A stretch of 64,000 nucleotides of DNA from Acidovorax sp. (lineage in GTDB: Bacteria > Pseudomonadota > Gammaproteobacteria > Burkholderiales > Burkholderiaceae_C), in assembly GCA_030692685.1 (NCBI GenBank), contig JAUXZO010000013.1, positions 1 to 64,000 of the forward strand, read 5' to 3'. The stretch's first letter is position 1; each line of letters opens with the position of its first letter. Positions 17,818 through 27,800 of the stretch are shown one piece after another. Below the pieces are notes generated by a model. The model did no database searches. It saw only the letters and a list, made by a program, of their open reading frames with translations, and was not told the DNA's origin. The translations under genes were made by a program, and so were the position numbers.

Positions 17818-19170
17818 CTACCGGGCCGCAGGCAACGCCGGATGAACCATGGCCAGAATGGCCGCCACGGTGGCTTTGGCCGCGCCCCGGTGCGCATTGG
17901 CAAACTGCGCTGCACGCTGGCTGGCGGCTTGCTGGGCGTCCGCATCGTTTGCCAGTTGCACCGCCCGCGCCATTGCCTCACCGATGTTTTGCACCCGCTG
18001 CGCAGCACCCGCCACACACGCCAGCTCAGCCGCCTCGGCAAAGTTGAAGGTGTGCGGGCCCAGCACCACGGGGCAGCCACAGGCCGCGGCCTCGATCAGG
18101 TTCTGCCCGCCCAGCGGCGCGAAGCTGCCCCCCAGCAGCGCCACGTCGGCCAGCCCGTAATACAGCGCCATCTCACCCAGTGAATCGCCCAGCCATACGT
18201 CCGCAGAATCAGGGCCACCCGCCCAGGTGCTGCGACGCGAAACCGTCAGGCCCGCGTGCTGCAACAGTTGGTGCACCTCGTCAAACCGCTGGGGGTGGCG
18301 CGGAACAATCAGCCACTGCACGCCGAATGCTACACTATTGATAGCTGTCAGCGCTTTATTAGTAAGCGCTAGAGCCCTATTTTGCTTAAAACTCTCCAGC
18401 CACAACGCCTCCTCGCCTTCGCGGCTGCTGGCCAGCATCACCACCGGCTTGAGTGACAACCTGCGCCACGCCTGGCCCCGCGCCTGCTGGGCGGCATCGG
18501 GCACCACGTCAAATTTGAGATTGCCAAACACCCCTCGCACGGGGGCGCCGATGGCGCGCAAGCGGGTGGCATCCTCTTCCGTTTGCGCCCAGACGGCAGC
18601 AAGCCCGCCATAAGCAGGGCGCGCCAGCGCGGCAACCCGCTGGGCTTTGCGCAACGACTTTTCGTTAAACCGAGCGTTGGCAAGTACCAGCGGAATGCCA
18701 CGTCGCTTGCAACCCGCCACCAGGTTGGGCCACACCTCGGTTTCCATCAGCACGCCAATGGCAGGCCGAAACTTGCGCAAAAACCGCGACACGGCGCCGG
18801 GCGTGTCCCAGGGCTGCCACACCTGCACATCGCCCGCCTGCAGCAGTTTTTCGCCCTCCGCCCTGCCCGTAGCGGTGCCGTGGGTCAACAGCAGGCGCAT
18901 GCCGGGCAACTGCTCGCGCAGCTCGGCCAGCAAGATGGCTGCGGCACGGGTCTCGCCCAGCGACACCGCATGCACCCACACAAATTTGCCGAGCGGGTCG
19001 TTACTGCTGTGTGGCATCAGGCTGTCGATGGGCACGGGGTAGCGACCAAACCGTTCGCCCACTGCATAGCCATAGCCTGGCTCAGCCACGGCGCGGCGGC
19101 GCAGCTTGCGTCGCAGCAGGGGCTGGGCGCACCAGGCGACCAGCGAATACAGGGCGCGCGCGGCAGTCAT
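17818..19170 (-). CDS. waaA: 3-deoxy-D-manno-octulosonic acid transferase (Kdo transferase)
   Basis: 450 residues. It transfers Kdo from CMP-Kdo to lipid A precursors at the cytoplasmic face of the inner membrane. Conserved features include HAVSLGETRAA and LLTHGTATGR near the N-terminus, METEVWPNL, and the C-terminal nucleotide-binding region GGSFAPLGGQNLIEAAACG. Residues about 260-282 (KQNRALALTNKALTAINSVAFG) are encoded by an inserted copy of the dispersed AGCGCT-type repeat, which makes this protein roughly 25 residues longer than usual. The frame stays open. The ATG overlaps the stop of the nitrilase-family gene (ATGA). Confidence 0.93.
   Translation of the reverse strand: MTAARALYSLVAWCAQPLLRRKLRRRAVAEPGYGYAVGERFGRYPVPIDSLMPHSSNDPLGKFVWVHAVSLGETRAAAILLAELREQLPGMRLLLTHGTATGRAEGEKLLQAGDVQVWQPWDTPGAVSRFLRKFRPAIGVLMETEVWPNLVAGCKRRGIPLVLANARFNEKSLRKAQRVAALARPAYGGLAAVWAQTEEDATRLRAIGAPVRGVFGNLKFDVVPDAAQQARGQAWRRLSLKPVVMLASSREGEEALWLESFKQNRALALTNKALTAINSVAFGVQWLIVPRHPQRFDEVHQLLQHAGLTVSRRSTWAGGPDSADVWLGDSLGEMALYYGLADVALLGGSFAPLGGQNLIEAAACGCPVVLGPHTFNFAEAAELACVAGAAQRVQNIGEAMARAVQLANDADAQQAASQRAAQFANAHRGAAKATVAAILAMVHPALPAAR
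18326..18391. repeat. AGCGCT-type dispersed repeat, in frame within waaA
   Basis: The plus strand reads AATGCTACACTATTGATAGC, then the palindromic core AGCGCT (18350-18355), a 9-nt loop, AGCGCT (18365-18370), then AGAGCCCTATTTTG. This matches the intergenic copies at 23232, 40473 and 61826. It is translated without stop on the minus strand as about 22 residues of WaaA. Confidence 0.85.
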
Positions 19171-19952
19171 GCCGCGGCGTCCACGGGGGCTACGCGGCCA
19201 GACCAGGCACCCTCGCGATCCCGCTGGGCCAGCACCAGCCAGTCGCCAGCCCCAGGGGCTGCCACCACCAACGCTCCCCCGGGGGCCCAGAAGGCACTGC
19301 GGCCCGCACTGACATAGCCGCCGGACGGCCCGCCGTGGTTGGACAGCAGCACAGCCATGGCATGGTCACGTGCATAGGCCTGCAGTTGGGCGGACTCTGG
19401 GCCATACCCTTGTTCAGAGATCAGGGCGCCGGTGGCGTACAGCGCAGCGCCTGCGGTGGCCGCCGCATTCGCGTGTTCTGGGTGTGTGGCATCTGCGCAA
19501 ATGGCGAGTGCGGTGGGTGTGTCGGCCAGCGGCAGCACCAACGCATCCTCCACGCCCGCACTGGCAAATTGCACCTCGCTGCCATGCAGATGACGTTTGC
19601 GGTACAGCGCCACCGAGCCGTCCGCGTTCAATACCCAAGCGCCAATCGCAGGCAGCCCTCCGGCACGGGCTGGTGGCGCCGGGGCACCGACCACCAGTGT
19701 CATGCCATGGTCGCGCGCGGCTTGGTGCAGGGGCGCCAACAGCGGGTGCTCGGCGTGCACAACGTGGGCCGCCAACTGCGGCAGCTCGTAGCCGGTGAGC
19801 GAGAGTTCTGGAAACACCAATAGTTGCACTCCCTCGTGGGCCGCCGCCCGCACAAAGGCCAGATGCGTCTGCGCATTGCGTGCGACATCGTGGGCTACCA
19901 CCGTGATTTGGGCTGCAGCAATTAACAGAGGGCGGGAGAAGAAAGGGTTCAC
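19167..19952 (-). CDS. Carbon-nitrogen hydrolase (nitrilase superfamily)
   Basis: 261 residues. The Glu-Lys-Cys triad is recognisable: Glu49 in FPELSLTGYE, Lys119 in LYRKRHLHG and Cys152 in AICADATHPEH. It starts at a GTG (19950-19952); no upstream in-frame ATG is available. Soluble amidase or omega-amidase type activity is expected; the substrate is unknown. Its stop overlaps the waaA start, so the two are probably co-transcribed although no functional link is obvious. Confidence 0.88.
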   Translation of the reverse strand: MNPFFSRPLLIAAAQITVVAHDVARNAQTHLAFVRAAAHEGVQLLVFPELSLTGYELPQLAAHVVHAEHPLLAPLHQAARDHGMTLVVGAPAPPARAGGLPAIGAWVLNADGSVALYRKRHLHGSEVQFASAGVEDALVLPLADTPTALAICADATHPEHANAAATAGAALYATGALISEQGYGPESAQLQAYARDHAMAVLLSNHGGPSGGYVSAGRSAFWAPGGALVVAAPGAGDWLVLAQRDREGAWSGRVAPVDAAA

Positions 19953-20070
19953 GCAGGGCCAAAAAAATCAAGAAAAGGGATCGGGCGGCGGCACCACGGG
20001 GGCTGCAGCCTGTGGAGCCAGGGGCCCCCTGCCCCCTTCGGTTCAGATGTGTCCGATGCGGCTCAGTGGC

Positions 20071-21501
20071 TCAGTGGCTAGCCGCGCCCACGTGGGCATC
20101 GGGCTTCACGCGGTGCAGCAGGGCCAACATGGTGGCCTCTATGCGCGCCAGCGCCTCGGTAGTGTGCCCTTCAAAACGCAACACCAGTACCGGGGTGGTG
20201 TTGCTGGCGCGGATCAGGCCAAACCCATCGGGCCAATCGACCCGCAGGCCGTCGATGGTGTTGATCTGTGCGGGGGCCGCAAAGGTGTCGGCCGCCAGGG
20301 CCTGCAGCTCTGCCGTCAGGCGGTGCGGCTCGCCCTCGGCGCAGGCCACATTCAGTTCGGGGGTGGAGTGGCTGGTGGGCAAGGCATTGAGCACCGCGCT
20401 GGGGTCGGCGCTTTTGCTCAGAATTTCCAGAAGGCGGCAACCGGCGTAGGTGCCGTCGTCAAAACCGTACCAGCGCTCTTTGAAGAAGATATGGCCGCTC
20501 ATCTCGCCGCCCAGCGGGGAGTTGGTTTCCTTCATGCGGGCCTTGATCAGCGAATGCCCGGTTTTGAACATCACCGGCACGCCGCCCGCAGCCGCGATGG
20601 CGGGGGCCAGGCGCTGGGTGCATTTGACGTCAAAGATGATTTCGCCGCCGGGTGCACGCGAAAGCACGTCCTGCGCAAACAGCATCATCTGGCGGTCGGG
20701 GAAGATGTTGGTGCCTTCTTTGGTGACGATGCCCAGGCGGTCGCCGTCGCCGTCAAACGCCAGGCCCAGCTCGGCGTCGCTCGATTGCAGGGCGTTGATC
20801 AGATCTTTCAGATTTTCTGGCTTGCTCGGGTCGGGGTGGTGGTTGGGGAAGTTGCCATCCACCTCGGAGAACAACTCAATCACCTCGCAGCCCAGCGCGC
20901 GAAAGATATCCGGCGCCGATGCCCCCGCAATGCCGTTGCCGCAGTCGACCACGATCTTGAGCGGCCGGGCTAGCTTGATATCGCCCACGATGCGCTCGCG
21001 GTATGCGGGCAATACATCCACATGGCGCACAGAGCCACCGGGCAGCAGCTGCCAGGTTTCCTGCTCCATGGTGCGGCGCAGGCCCTGGATTTCTTCGCCA
21101 TAGATGGCGCGGCCATTCAGCACCATCTTGAACCCGTTGTAGTCCTTGGGGTTGTGGCTGCCCGTGACCTGGATGCCACTGGCGCACAGCGTGCTGGCCG
21201 CAAAGTACAGCAGCGGTGTGGTGACCAGGCCTACATCAATCACTTCAATGCCCGCCTCAACCAGCCCCTGGATCAGCGCGGCCGACATGGCCGGGCCGGA
21301 CAGGCGCCCATCGCGCCCCACAGCCACGGTGGTCTGCCCTTCGGCGCGGGCGGCGGTGCCAAAAGCACGGCCCAGGCCCAGGGCCACTTCTTCGTTCAGG
21401 GTCGACGGCACGATGCCGCGGATGTCATAGGCTTTGAAAATGGCGGGCGTAGGTTGCACGTAGAGGGGCCTTTCGCGATGGGGTTTAAAAGTCCGCTGCA
21501 T
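20071..21501 (-). CDS. Phosphomannomutase/phosphoglucomutase
   Basis: 476 residues of the alpha-D-phosphohexomutase superfamily. The phosphoserine loop is VTGSHNPKDYNG (Ser115) and the Mg-binding loop is DGDGDR (250-255). Other conserved parts are FKAYDIRG near the N-terminus, the sugar-binding GGEMSGH, and the C-terminal phosphate-binding RASNTTP. It interconverts hexose-6-phosphates and 1-phosphates for LPS or exopolysaccharide precursors, which fits its position near waaA. A GTG at 21459 could be the true start, because the conserved part begins just after it. Confidence 0.92.
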   Translation of the reverse strand: MQRTFKPHRERPLYVQPTPAIFKAYDIRGIVPSTLNEEVALGLGRAFGTAARAEGQTTVAVGRDGRLSGPAMSAALIQGLVEAGIEVIDVGLVTTPLLYFAASTLCASGIQVTGSHNPKDYNGFKMVLNGRAIYGEEIQGLRRTMEQETWQLLPGGSVRHVDVLPAYRERIVGDIKLARPLKIVVDCGNGIAGASAPDIFRALGCEVIELFSEVDGNFPNHHPDPSKPENLKDLINALQSSDAELGLAFDGDGDRLGIVTKEGTNIFPDRQMMLFAQDVLSRAPGGEIIFDVKCTQRLAPAIAAAGGVPVMFKTGHSLIKARMKETNSPLGGEMSGHIFFKERWYGFDDGTYAGCRLLEILSKSADPSAVLNALPTSHSTPELNVACAEGEPHRLTAELQALAADTFAAPAQINTIDGLRVDWPDGFGLIRASNTTPVLVLRFEGHTTEALARIEATMLALLHRVKPDAHVGAASH

Positions 21502-21603
21502 TGTAGGCGGCCGCTTTTGGGCAGCCTGTCAGCCGATGCCTCACGCGCCGTCGAGGCATACATGGGGCGGCCAGAGGCACAGGTCCGAAAACGGCCAGTC
21601 CCA

Positions 21604-23247
21604 ATGCGGCAGGCTCCTATCATCCAGCCCATGACCTTGCCACCAGCGCCCTCCTCTTCACCCGCGCCCATGGGGGTCGCCGACCCAGCGTCGGACGAGG
21701 GCCGATATCTGGCGCTCCTGGCACGGGACGCTCGGTTTGACGGGCACTTTTTTACCGCCGTTACCTCCACCGGCATCTACTGCCGCCCTGTGTGCGCGGT
21801 GCGCACGCCGCGGCGCGAGAACTGCCGCTTTTTCACTCTGGCCGCCCAGGCCGAAGGGGCAGGGTTTCGTCCCTGCCTGCGTTGCCGACCCGAGGTAGCG
21901 CCCAAGGCACTGGTGTGGTCGGTGCAGGATGCCAGCGGCATTTTGGTGCAGCAGGCCGTGCGGCTGCTGGATGCACCGGACCTCTGGCCCGCGCCCGCTG
22001 CACCGGTCAAGTCGGCTGAAGGCGCCACGGTGGCGCGTCTGGCCGAACGACTGGGCGTGAGCGACCGCCATCTGCGGCGCATTTTTGAATCGGCATTGGG
22101 CGTGTCGCCCCTGCAATACCTGCAGACCCGGCGGCTGCTCACGGCCAAACAGTTGCTGACCGACACCGACATGCCGGTGACCCAGGTCGCTCTGGCCAGC
22201 GGGTTTGCCAGCGTGCGCCGCTTCAACGCCGCGTTTTCGGGGCACTACGGACTGAACCCCACCCAGCTGCGGCGCAGCGGCGCCAATGACGGTGCGGCTT
22301 CGGGGACGGGCCGCACCCTAGCCCTGCGCTTGGCTTGGCGCCCGCCGTTTGATGTGTCGGCGCTGATGGCATTTTTTGAACGGCGGCAGTTTCATGGCGT
22401 GGAATGGGTGGTGCCTGGCAGTGACGCGCCCACCTTGCGCCGCACAGTGCGCCTGCCCGCTGCCTGCACAGGCCTGCCGCACGAAACCACGGGCTGGCTG
22501 AGCGCCCGGTTTGATGCAGAGCGCCGCCTGGTGTTGCTGCAGACCAGCGACAGCCTGTACCCGGTGCTGCCTTTGGTCATCCGCCGCGTGCGCGCCATGC
22601 TGGACCTGGACGCCGACCCCGCCGCCATCAACGCGGTGCTGCACCCGCATTTCCCGGACGGCGACGGGTTGCGCGTGCCGGGCGCGTTTGACGGGTTTGA
22701 GCTGGCCGTGCGTGCTGTGCTGGGGCAACAAGTCAGCGTGGCCGCGGCCCGCACGCTGGGCCAGCGCCTGGTGGAGCGGCTGGGCGAGCCCATCAGCACC
22801 CCCTGGCCCGAGCTGAACCGCCTGTTCCCCGCCCCCGCCACGCTGGCCGCCACCGACGGCGACCTGTTGGGCCAGATGGGCATCGTGCGCCAGCGGCAGG
22901 CGGCCATCGTGGCGCTGGCCCGCGCAGTGGAAAGTGGTGCATTGGCCCTGCATGCAGGTGCTGACGTCACCCAGACCACCACCGCGCTGTGCGCCCTGCC
23001 TGGCATTGGTGACTGGACGGCGCAGTACATCGCCATGCGGGTGCTGCGCTGGCCCGATGCCTTCCCGGCGGGCGATGTGGCGCTGCACAAGGCGCTGGCC
23101 GTGCAAGGCCACAAAAACCCGGCCCGCGCTGCGACCGAGGCATCGCAGGCCTGGCGCCCCTGGCGCAGTTATGCCGTGCTGCGCGCCTGGGCGGCTGGCA
23201 CCACGGTGCTCCCCCACCTCACAAACCAAGAACTATCAAAACCATAG
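21604..23247 (+). CDS. Ada zinc domain - AraC HTH - AlkA glycosylase fusion
   Basis: 547 residues. Residues about 28-105 form an Ada-type phosphotriester-accepting domain with Cys60, Cys64, Cys91 and Cys94 as the zinc ligands. Residues about 130-230 are an AraC-type HTH (LAERLGVSDRHLRRIFESAL). Residues about 235-530 are an AlkA 3-methyladenine glycosylase with the helix-hairpin-helix LPGIGDWTAQYIAMR and the catalytic Asp in FPAGD. It combines damage sensing, gene activation and base excision. The O6-methylguanine transferase activity is encoded separately by the next gene. An ATG at 21631 is an alternative start. The last codons and the TAG stop lie within a dispersed repeat. Confidence 0.9.
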   Translation: MRQAPIIQPMTLPPAPSSSPAPMGVADPASDEGRYLALLARDARFDGHFFTAVTSTGIYCRPVCAVRTPRRENCRFFTLAAQAEGAGFRPCLRCRPEVAPKALVWSVQDASGILVQQAVRLLDAPDLWPAPAAPVKSAEGATVARLAERLGVSDRHLRRIFESALGVSPLQYLQTRRLLTAKQLLTDTDMPVTQVALASGFASVRRFNAAFSGHYGLNPTQLRRSGANDGAASGTGRTLALRLAWRPPFDVSALMAFFERRQFHGVEWVVPGSDAPTLRRTVRLPAACTGLPHETTGWLSARFDAERRLVLLQTSDSLYPVLPLVIRRVRAMLDLDADPAAINAVLHPHFPDGDGLRVPGAFDGFELAVRAVLGQQVSVAAARTLGQRLVERLGEPISTPWPELNRLFPAPATLAATDGDLLGQMGIVRQRQAAIVALARAVESGALALHAGADVTQTTTALCALPGIGDWTAQYIAMRVLRWPDAFPAGDVALHKALAVQGHKNPARAATEASQAWRPWRSYAVLRAWAAGTTVLPHLTNQELSKP

Positions 23248-23288
23248 CTACTAGCGCTTATCCATCAAGCGCTAGAGGTCAATTTGAC
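23232..23288. repeat. AGCGCT-type dispersed repeat at the end of the Ada/AlkA gene
   Basis: ACTATCAAAACCATAGCTAC is followed by AGCGCT (23253-23258), a 9-nt loop, AGCGCT (23268-23273) and AGAGGTCAATTTGAC. The in-frame TAG that ends the Ada/AlkA protein is the TAG of CATAGCTA within the repeat, so the element also defines the C-terminus of that protein. The core can fold as a hairpin. Confidence 0.88.
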
Positions 23289-23309
23289 TACATATTTACC
23301 CAGCTCACC

Positions 23310-23864
23310 ATGCTTTTCCATCCCCACACCGTGCAAACGCGCACGACCACGCAGCTCGGGCTGGTGCACCTGGCGGCGTCGCCCACCGGCTTGGCAGGCG
23401 TCTGGTTTGAAGGCCAGCGGCACGAGCCCGGCCCCTGGCTCTACGGCGCCAGCGCCTGGCCAGACGCGCCCGATCACCCGGTTTTGCAAAATGCCGCCCT
23501 CCAACTGCAGCAATATTTTGCGGGCGAGCGCGCCCACTTTGAGTTGCCTCTGGACTTGTCGGGCGGCACCCCCTTTCAGCAAAGCGTATGGCACGCGCTG
23601 CTCACCATTGGCCGCGGCGCCACCACCAGTTATGGGGCGTTGAGCCAGCAACTGGGCAACCCCCGCGCCGTGCGGGCGCTGGGCGCTGCCGTGGGGCGCA
23701 ACCCGCTGAGCGTGGTCGTCCCCTGCCACCGGGTGGTGGGCATGGACGGCAGCCTCACCGGATATGCCGGTGGCCTCGACCGCAAAAGAGCCTTGTTAGT
23801 CCTGGAGAATGCGCAGCTCGCCGCCACTAGCGGCACCCCACACAAAAACAAAGGATTTGCATGA
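23310..23864 (+). CDS. ogt: Methylated-DNA--[protein]-cysteine S-methyltransferase
   Basis: 184 residues with the acceptor motif VVPCHRVVG (Cys139), the upstream GTPFQQSVWHAL, and NPRAVRALGAAVGRNP. It removes O6-alkyl groups from guanine by irreversible transfer to the cysteine. It lies immediately after the Ada/AlkA fusion, so the pair covers all functions of the classical Ada protein plus AlkA. Its 3' end overlaps the start of the EamA gene by 4 bp. Confidence 0.95.
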   Translation: MLFHPHTVQTRTTTQLGLVHLAASPTGLAGVWFEGQRHEPGPWLYGASAWPDAPDHPVLQNAALQLQQYFAGERAHFELPLDLSGGTPFQQSVWHALLTIGRGATTSYGALSQQLGNPRAVRALGAAVGRNPLSVVVPCHRVVGMDGSLTGYAGGLDRKRALLVLENAQLAATSGTPHKNKGFA

Positions 23865-24787
23865 ACAGCCCGGGAACCCAGCCTGTATCGACCTGGATCG
23901 GTGAATTCATCTTGCTGGCAGCCTTGTGGGGCGCGTCGTTTCTGTTCATGCGCCTGGGCGCCGCAGAGTTTGGCCCCCTGCCCATGGTCGGTCTGCGCGT
24001 GGGTCTGGCCACCGTGTTCCTGTGGCCCATCATGATGCGCCAAGGGCATTTGCCCGCCTTGCGCGCGCACTGGCGGCCCATCATGCTGGCGGGCATCATC
24101 AATTCGGCCATTCCGTTCGCGCTGTTTGCCTGGGCGGTAATGCACATCCAGACAGGGCTGACCTCCATCCTGAACGCCACGGTGCCACTGTTTGGTGCGT
24201 TGGTGGCCTGGGTTTGGCTGGGTGACCGCATCAACCGCCTGCGGTGGGTGGGCCTGGCCTTGGGCTTTCTGGGCGTGGCGCTGCTGGCGTGGCGGGCACC
24301 TGCGGGCACGGGGTTCAAGACCGACGACGCCCATTGGGCCATTGCGGCGTGTCTGGTCGCATCGGCGTTTTACGGGCTGTCGGCCAGTTTTACGCGGCGG
24401 TACCTCACGGGCATCCCGCCATTGGCCACCGCCACCGGTAGCCAGCTGGGCGCAACCTTGGGCTTGGCGCTGCCCACCCTGTGGCTTTGGCCCGCAAAAA
24501 TGCCAGGCCCCGTCGCCTGGGCAGCCATTGCCGCCATTGCCGTGCTGTGCACGGGCATCGCCTACATCCTGTACTTCCGGCTGATTGCGCACGCGGGGCC
24601 GAGCCGGGCGTTGGCGGTAACTTTCATCACGCCCGTTTTTGCGGTTTTTTATGGCACGCTTTTTTTGGGAGAAGTCGTCACGCCCTGGATGATTGGCTGT
24701 GCCTTGGTCATCGTGTGCGGCACGATGTTGTCAACCGGACTTATCAGGACGGGCCGCGCCAGTGCTGCCACAGGAGAACGGGCCTAA
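23861..24787 (+). CDS. EamA/DMT-family inner-membrane transporter
   Basis: 308 residues with about ten hydrophobic helices in two EamA repeats (FILLAALWGASFLFMRLG and IAACLVASAFYGLSASFTRR). Probably an exporter of a small metabolite or amino acid; no substrate can be assigned. The ATG overlaps the ogt stop (ATGA), so translation is coupled to alkylation repair, though a functional link is not established. Confidence 0.9.
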   Translation: MNSPGTQPVSTWIGEFILLAALWGASFLFMRLGAAEFGPLPMVGLRVGLATVFLWPIMMRQGHLPALRAHWRPIMLAGIINSAIPFALFAWAVMHIQTGLTSILNATVPLFGALVAWVWLGDRINRLRWVGLALGFLGVALLAWRAPAGTGFKTDDAHWAIAACLVASAFYGLSASFTRRYLTGIPPLATATGSQLGATLGLALPTLWLWPAKMPGPVAWAAIAAIAVLCTGIAYILYFRLIAHAGPSRALAVTFITPVFAVFYGTLFLGEVVTPWMIGCALVIVCGTMLSTGLIRTGRASAATGERA

Positions 24788-24899
24788 ACTCGGTGCATGG
24801 GCTTTTTATTGGGCATGTGTTGTCGGACCTCGGTCGCAAGGGGACCAGGACACGGCCTTCCCGCGTTGACCTCGCCCCGTAGCCACCGAACGGCCCCAC

Positions 24900-27800
24900 A
24901 TGGGTAACAACACGCTTTTTGCGGGCACTGCCGTCATGTTGCTGCTGTTGGTGGTGGCGTGGCTGCCTCCCAAGGAGTCGCTGTACCCGTCGCGCAACTC
25001 CCAAATAATCCTCGGACTTTCGGGCGGTGTGGTTTCGGTCGCGGCATTCATGGCGCTGCAATGGAATGCGCCCGAACTCCATGTGGTGGCATATCCGACA
25101 GCTACAGCATTCATGGCGCTTTTCTTTGGAATCCCCGCGGCACTCCTCACGGGCAGTATTGCGCTGGCAGCGGTGCTGCTTCAAGATTTCACCGCCGTGG
25201 TGCCTGCCCTGTCGGTGTTGGGCGCCGCGTTGATAGCGGGCGTGGGCTGGGGTGTAGCCGGAGAACGCCTCCCTATGCCCGGCTGGGCACGGGTTGTGGG
25301 CCTGTCCATCACGCTCCCCCTGGTGGTGGCACTTGCGCCCTTGTCGTTGTCAGCGGGCGAAATCGGCAATATTCCCTGGCACCACGGTGCGGGTGTTTTC
25401 ATGCTGGGTATAGGAGCGCTGCTGCTGGGCAGCAAGGCCCGTTCAGAACTGACCCGCAATGACATTCAGCAAGCACTGGCGCAACAAGAGCGCCACCTGC
25501 GTCTGGCACTGGACTCCCTGGGTGGCGGGCGATGGGAATGGGACGTGACCCGCCGCGAATTCCAGTGTTTTGGCGTGTTCTATGAAACCTTTGGCATCAC
25601 GGCGGCACATGCCGACACCGCGGCAGATGCCCCGAACTTGTGGCAGCGCTGGTACGCCCTGCGCCACCCAATGGACGCAGAACGCAATGCCGCCAAGCTC
25701 AGCCGGGCCATGGACGGACTTGAAGAAAGCTACGAAGCCGAGTTCAGGGTGATGGACACCCGCGGCCAGTGGCGCTGGGTGATGTCGCGCGGCACCGTGG
25801 CACGGCGCGATGGAGAGGGGCGCCCCACCGCATTGATCGGTATGGACGTGGACATCACGGCCCACCGCGAGGCCGAAAACGCGCTGCGCTCGTCCGAAGC
25901 CAAATACACCACGTTCTATCAAACGCTGCCCGACCCGGCAGGTATCTCGCGCATCTCTGACGGGCGCTACATCGACGTGAACCCCGCGTTCTGCGAGGTG
26001 CTGGGCCTCCCGCGCGAGCAGGTGCTTGGCCGCACCTCTACCGAGCTGAAGATTTGGGCGTCCGAGCACGAGCGCACGCGGCTGGTAGAGACGTTTCGCC
26101 GCGACGGCAAGGTAGACCGCCTGCCGCTGATGGCTCAGAGCCAGGGGGTTCGTATCCCGGGGCTTATGTCGGCACGCTCCGTGCTTATCGATGGTGAAAA
26201 CTGTTTTGTTTTCGTTTTCCACGATATGACCGAAGCCCAACGCACCAGCGACGAACTGCGGGCCCTCAACAGTCTGCTCCAGCAGGCGGGTCGGCTGGCC
26301 CGGCTCGGCGCGTGGGAGGACCAGCGCGGCAAGGGCCTTGTTTACTGGTCCGATGTGTGTTTTGACATCCACGGACTGGCCGTGGGCTCCGCACTGCCCA
26401 CCGACTACATTGACCGCCTGGTAGCACCCGCCTACCGCGAGCAACTGCGCGACAACTTTCGCCTGAGCATTCTGGAGCGCCGCGAGTGGAGCATGGAGAT
26501 CGAGGTGCAGCACGCCGACGGCCGGATGGTCTGGGTGCGGGCCATGGGCGAACCCGTGATCGAACACGGCCGTGTCACCCGCGTGCGCGGCGTGATGCAG
26601 GACATTGATGAAGCCAAACGGGCCGAGCAGCGGCTGCGGCAGTCTGAAGACCGGTTTTCGCGCATCTTTCATCTCATGCCCTACCCCATGGGCCTTTCGC
26701 ACCGCAGCGATGGGCGGTATGTGGACATCAACCCCGCCTGGGTGGACATGCTGGGCATACCGCGCGAAGAAGCCATTGGCCGCACAGCGGTGGAAATGGG
26801 CGTCTTCAGCGCCGAAGATCGAGTGCGGCTGATGGAAGCCGTACAAAACGGTGGTCACCTCAACAGCTATGAAGTCACACTGAACGTGCGCGGTGGCCCA
26901 CCCCGCACCGTGCTGCAGTCCATGCGCGCCACCGACTTTGACGGCAAACCCTGCTGGCTGTTCTCGGTGCACGACATCACCGACCGCAAACGCAATGAGG
27001 TACAGGTGCGCGAGCGCGAAGAACTGCTTTCGCTCACCATTTCGGCCGCATCGCTGGGGTTGTGGGACTGGAACCTGCAGACCGGTACCGTCACCGGCGA
27101 CAGCCGCTGGCGCGACATGCGGGGCCTGGAGCCTTCAGACGACCCACTGGCGCCCACCCAGTGGACCAGCGCCATCGCGCCGGATGACATCGACCGCATC
27201 ACCGGCGAACTGGCCCGCCACAGCGCACACCCCGGCACACCGTTTGATGCCACCTGGAAGGTGAACCAACCCGGCGACGCAGTGCGCTGGGTGCGCAACC
27301 TGGGAAAGATCGTCAGCACCGACAGCGCGGGCCAGCCCGAACGCATGCTGGGTGTCGCCATCGACGTCACGCCCCAACGTGAACAAGAGGTACTGCTGCA
27401 GCGCCTGGCGCTGTTTGACGCCCTCACAGGCCTGCCCAACCGCGTGCTGCTGGCCCGCAAGCTGCAAGAAAGCATGGCCCAGGCCCGCACCAAAAACACG
27501 CTGCTCGGCGTGGCCTACCTGGACCTGGACGGTTTCAAACCCGTGAACGACCGCTTGGGCCACGGCGCAGGAGACCGGCTGCTGGTGGTGGTCGCCGGGC
27601 GCCTGACCCGCGCGTTGCGTCCCCTGGACACCGTGGCGCGTTTGGGCGGCGATGAGTTTGTGATCCTCATGCCCCAACTCGAATCCATCGACGACTGCGA
27701 ACGCATGTTGCACCGGGTGATGGAGAGCATCTCGGCCCCCTACACCCTGGACACAGAGCGCGTGGTGGTCACCGCCAGCATCGGCTACACCATGTTCCCG

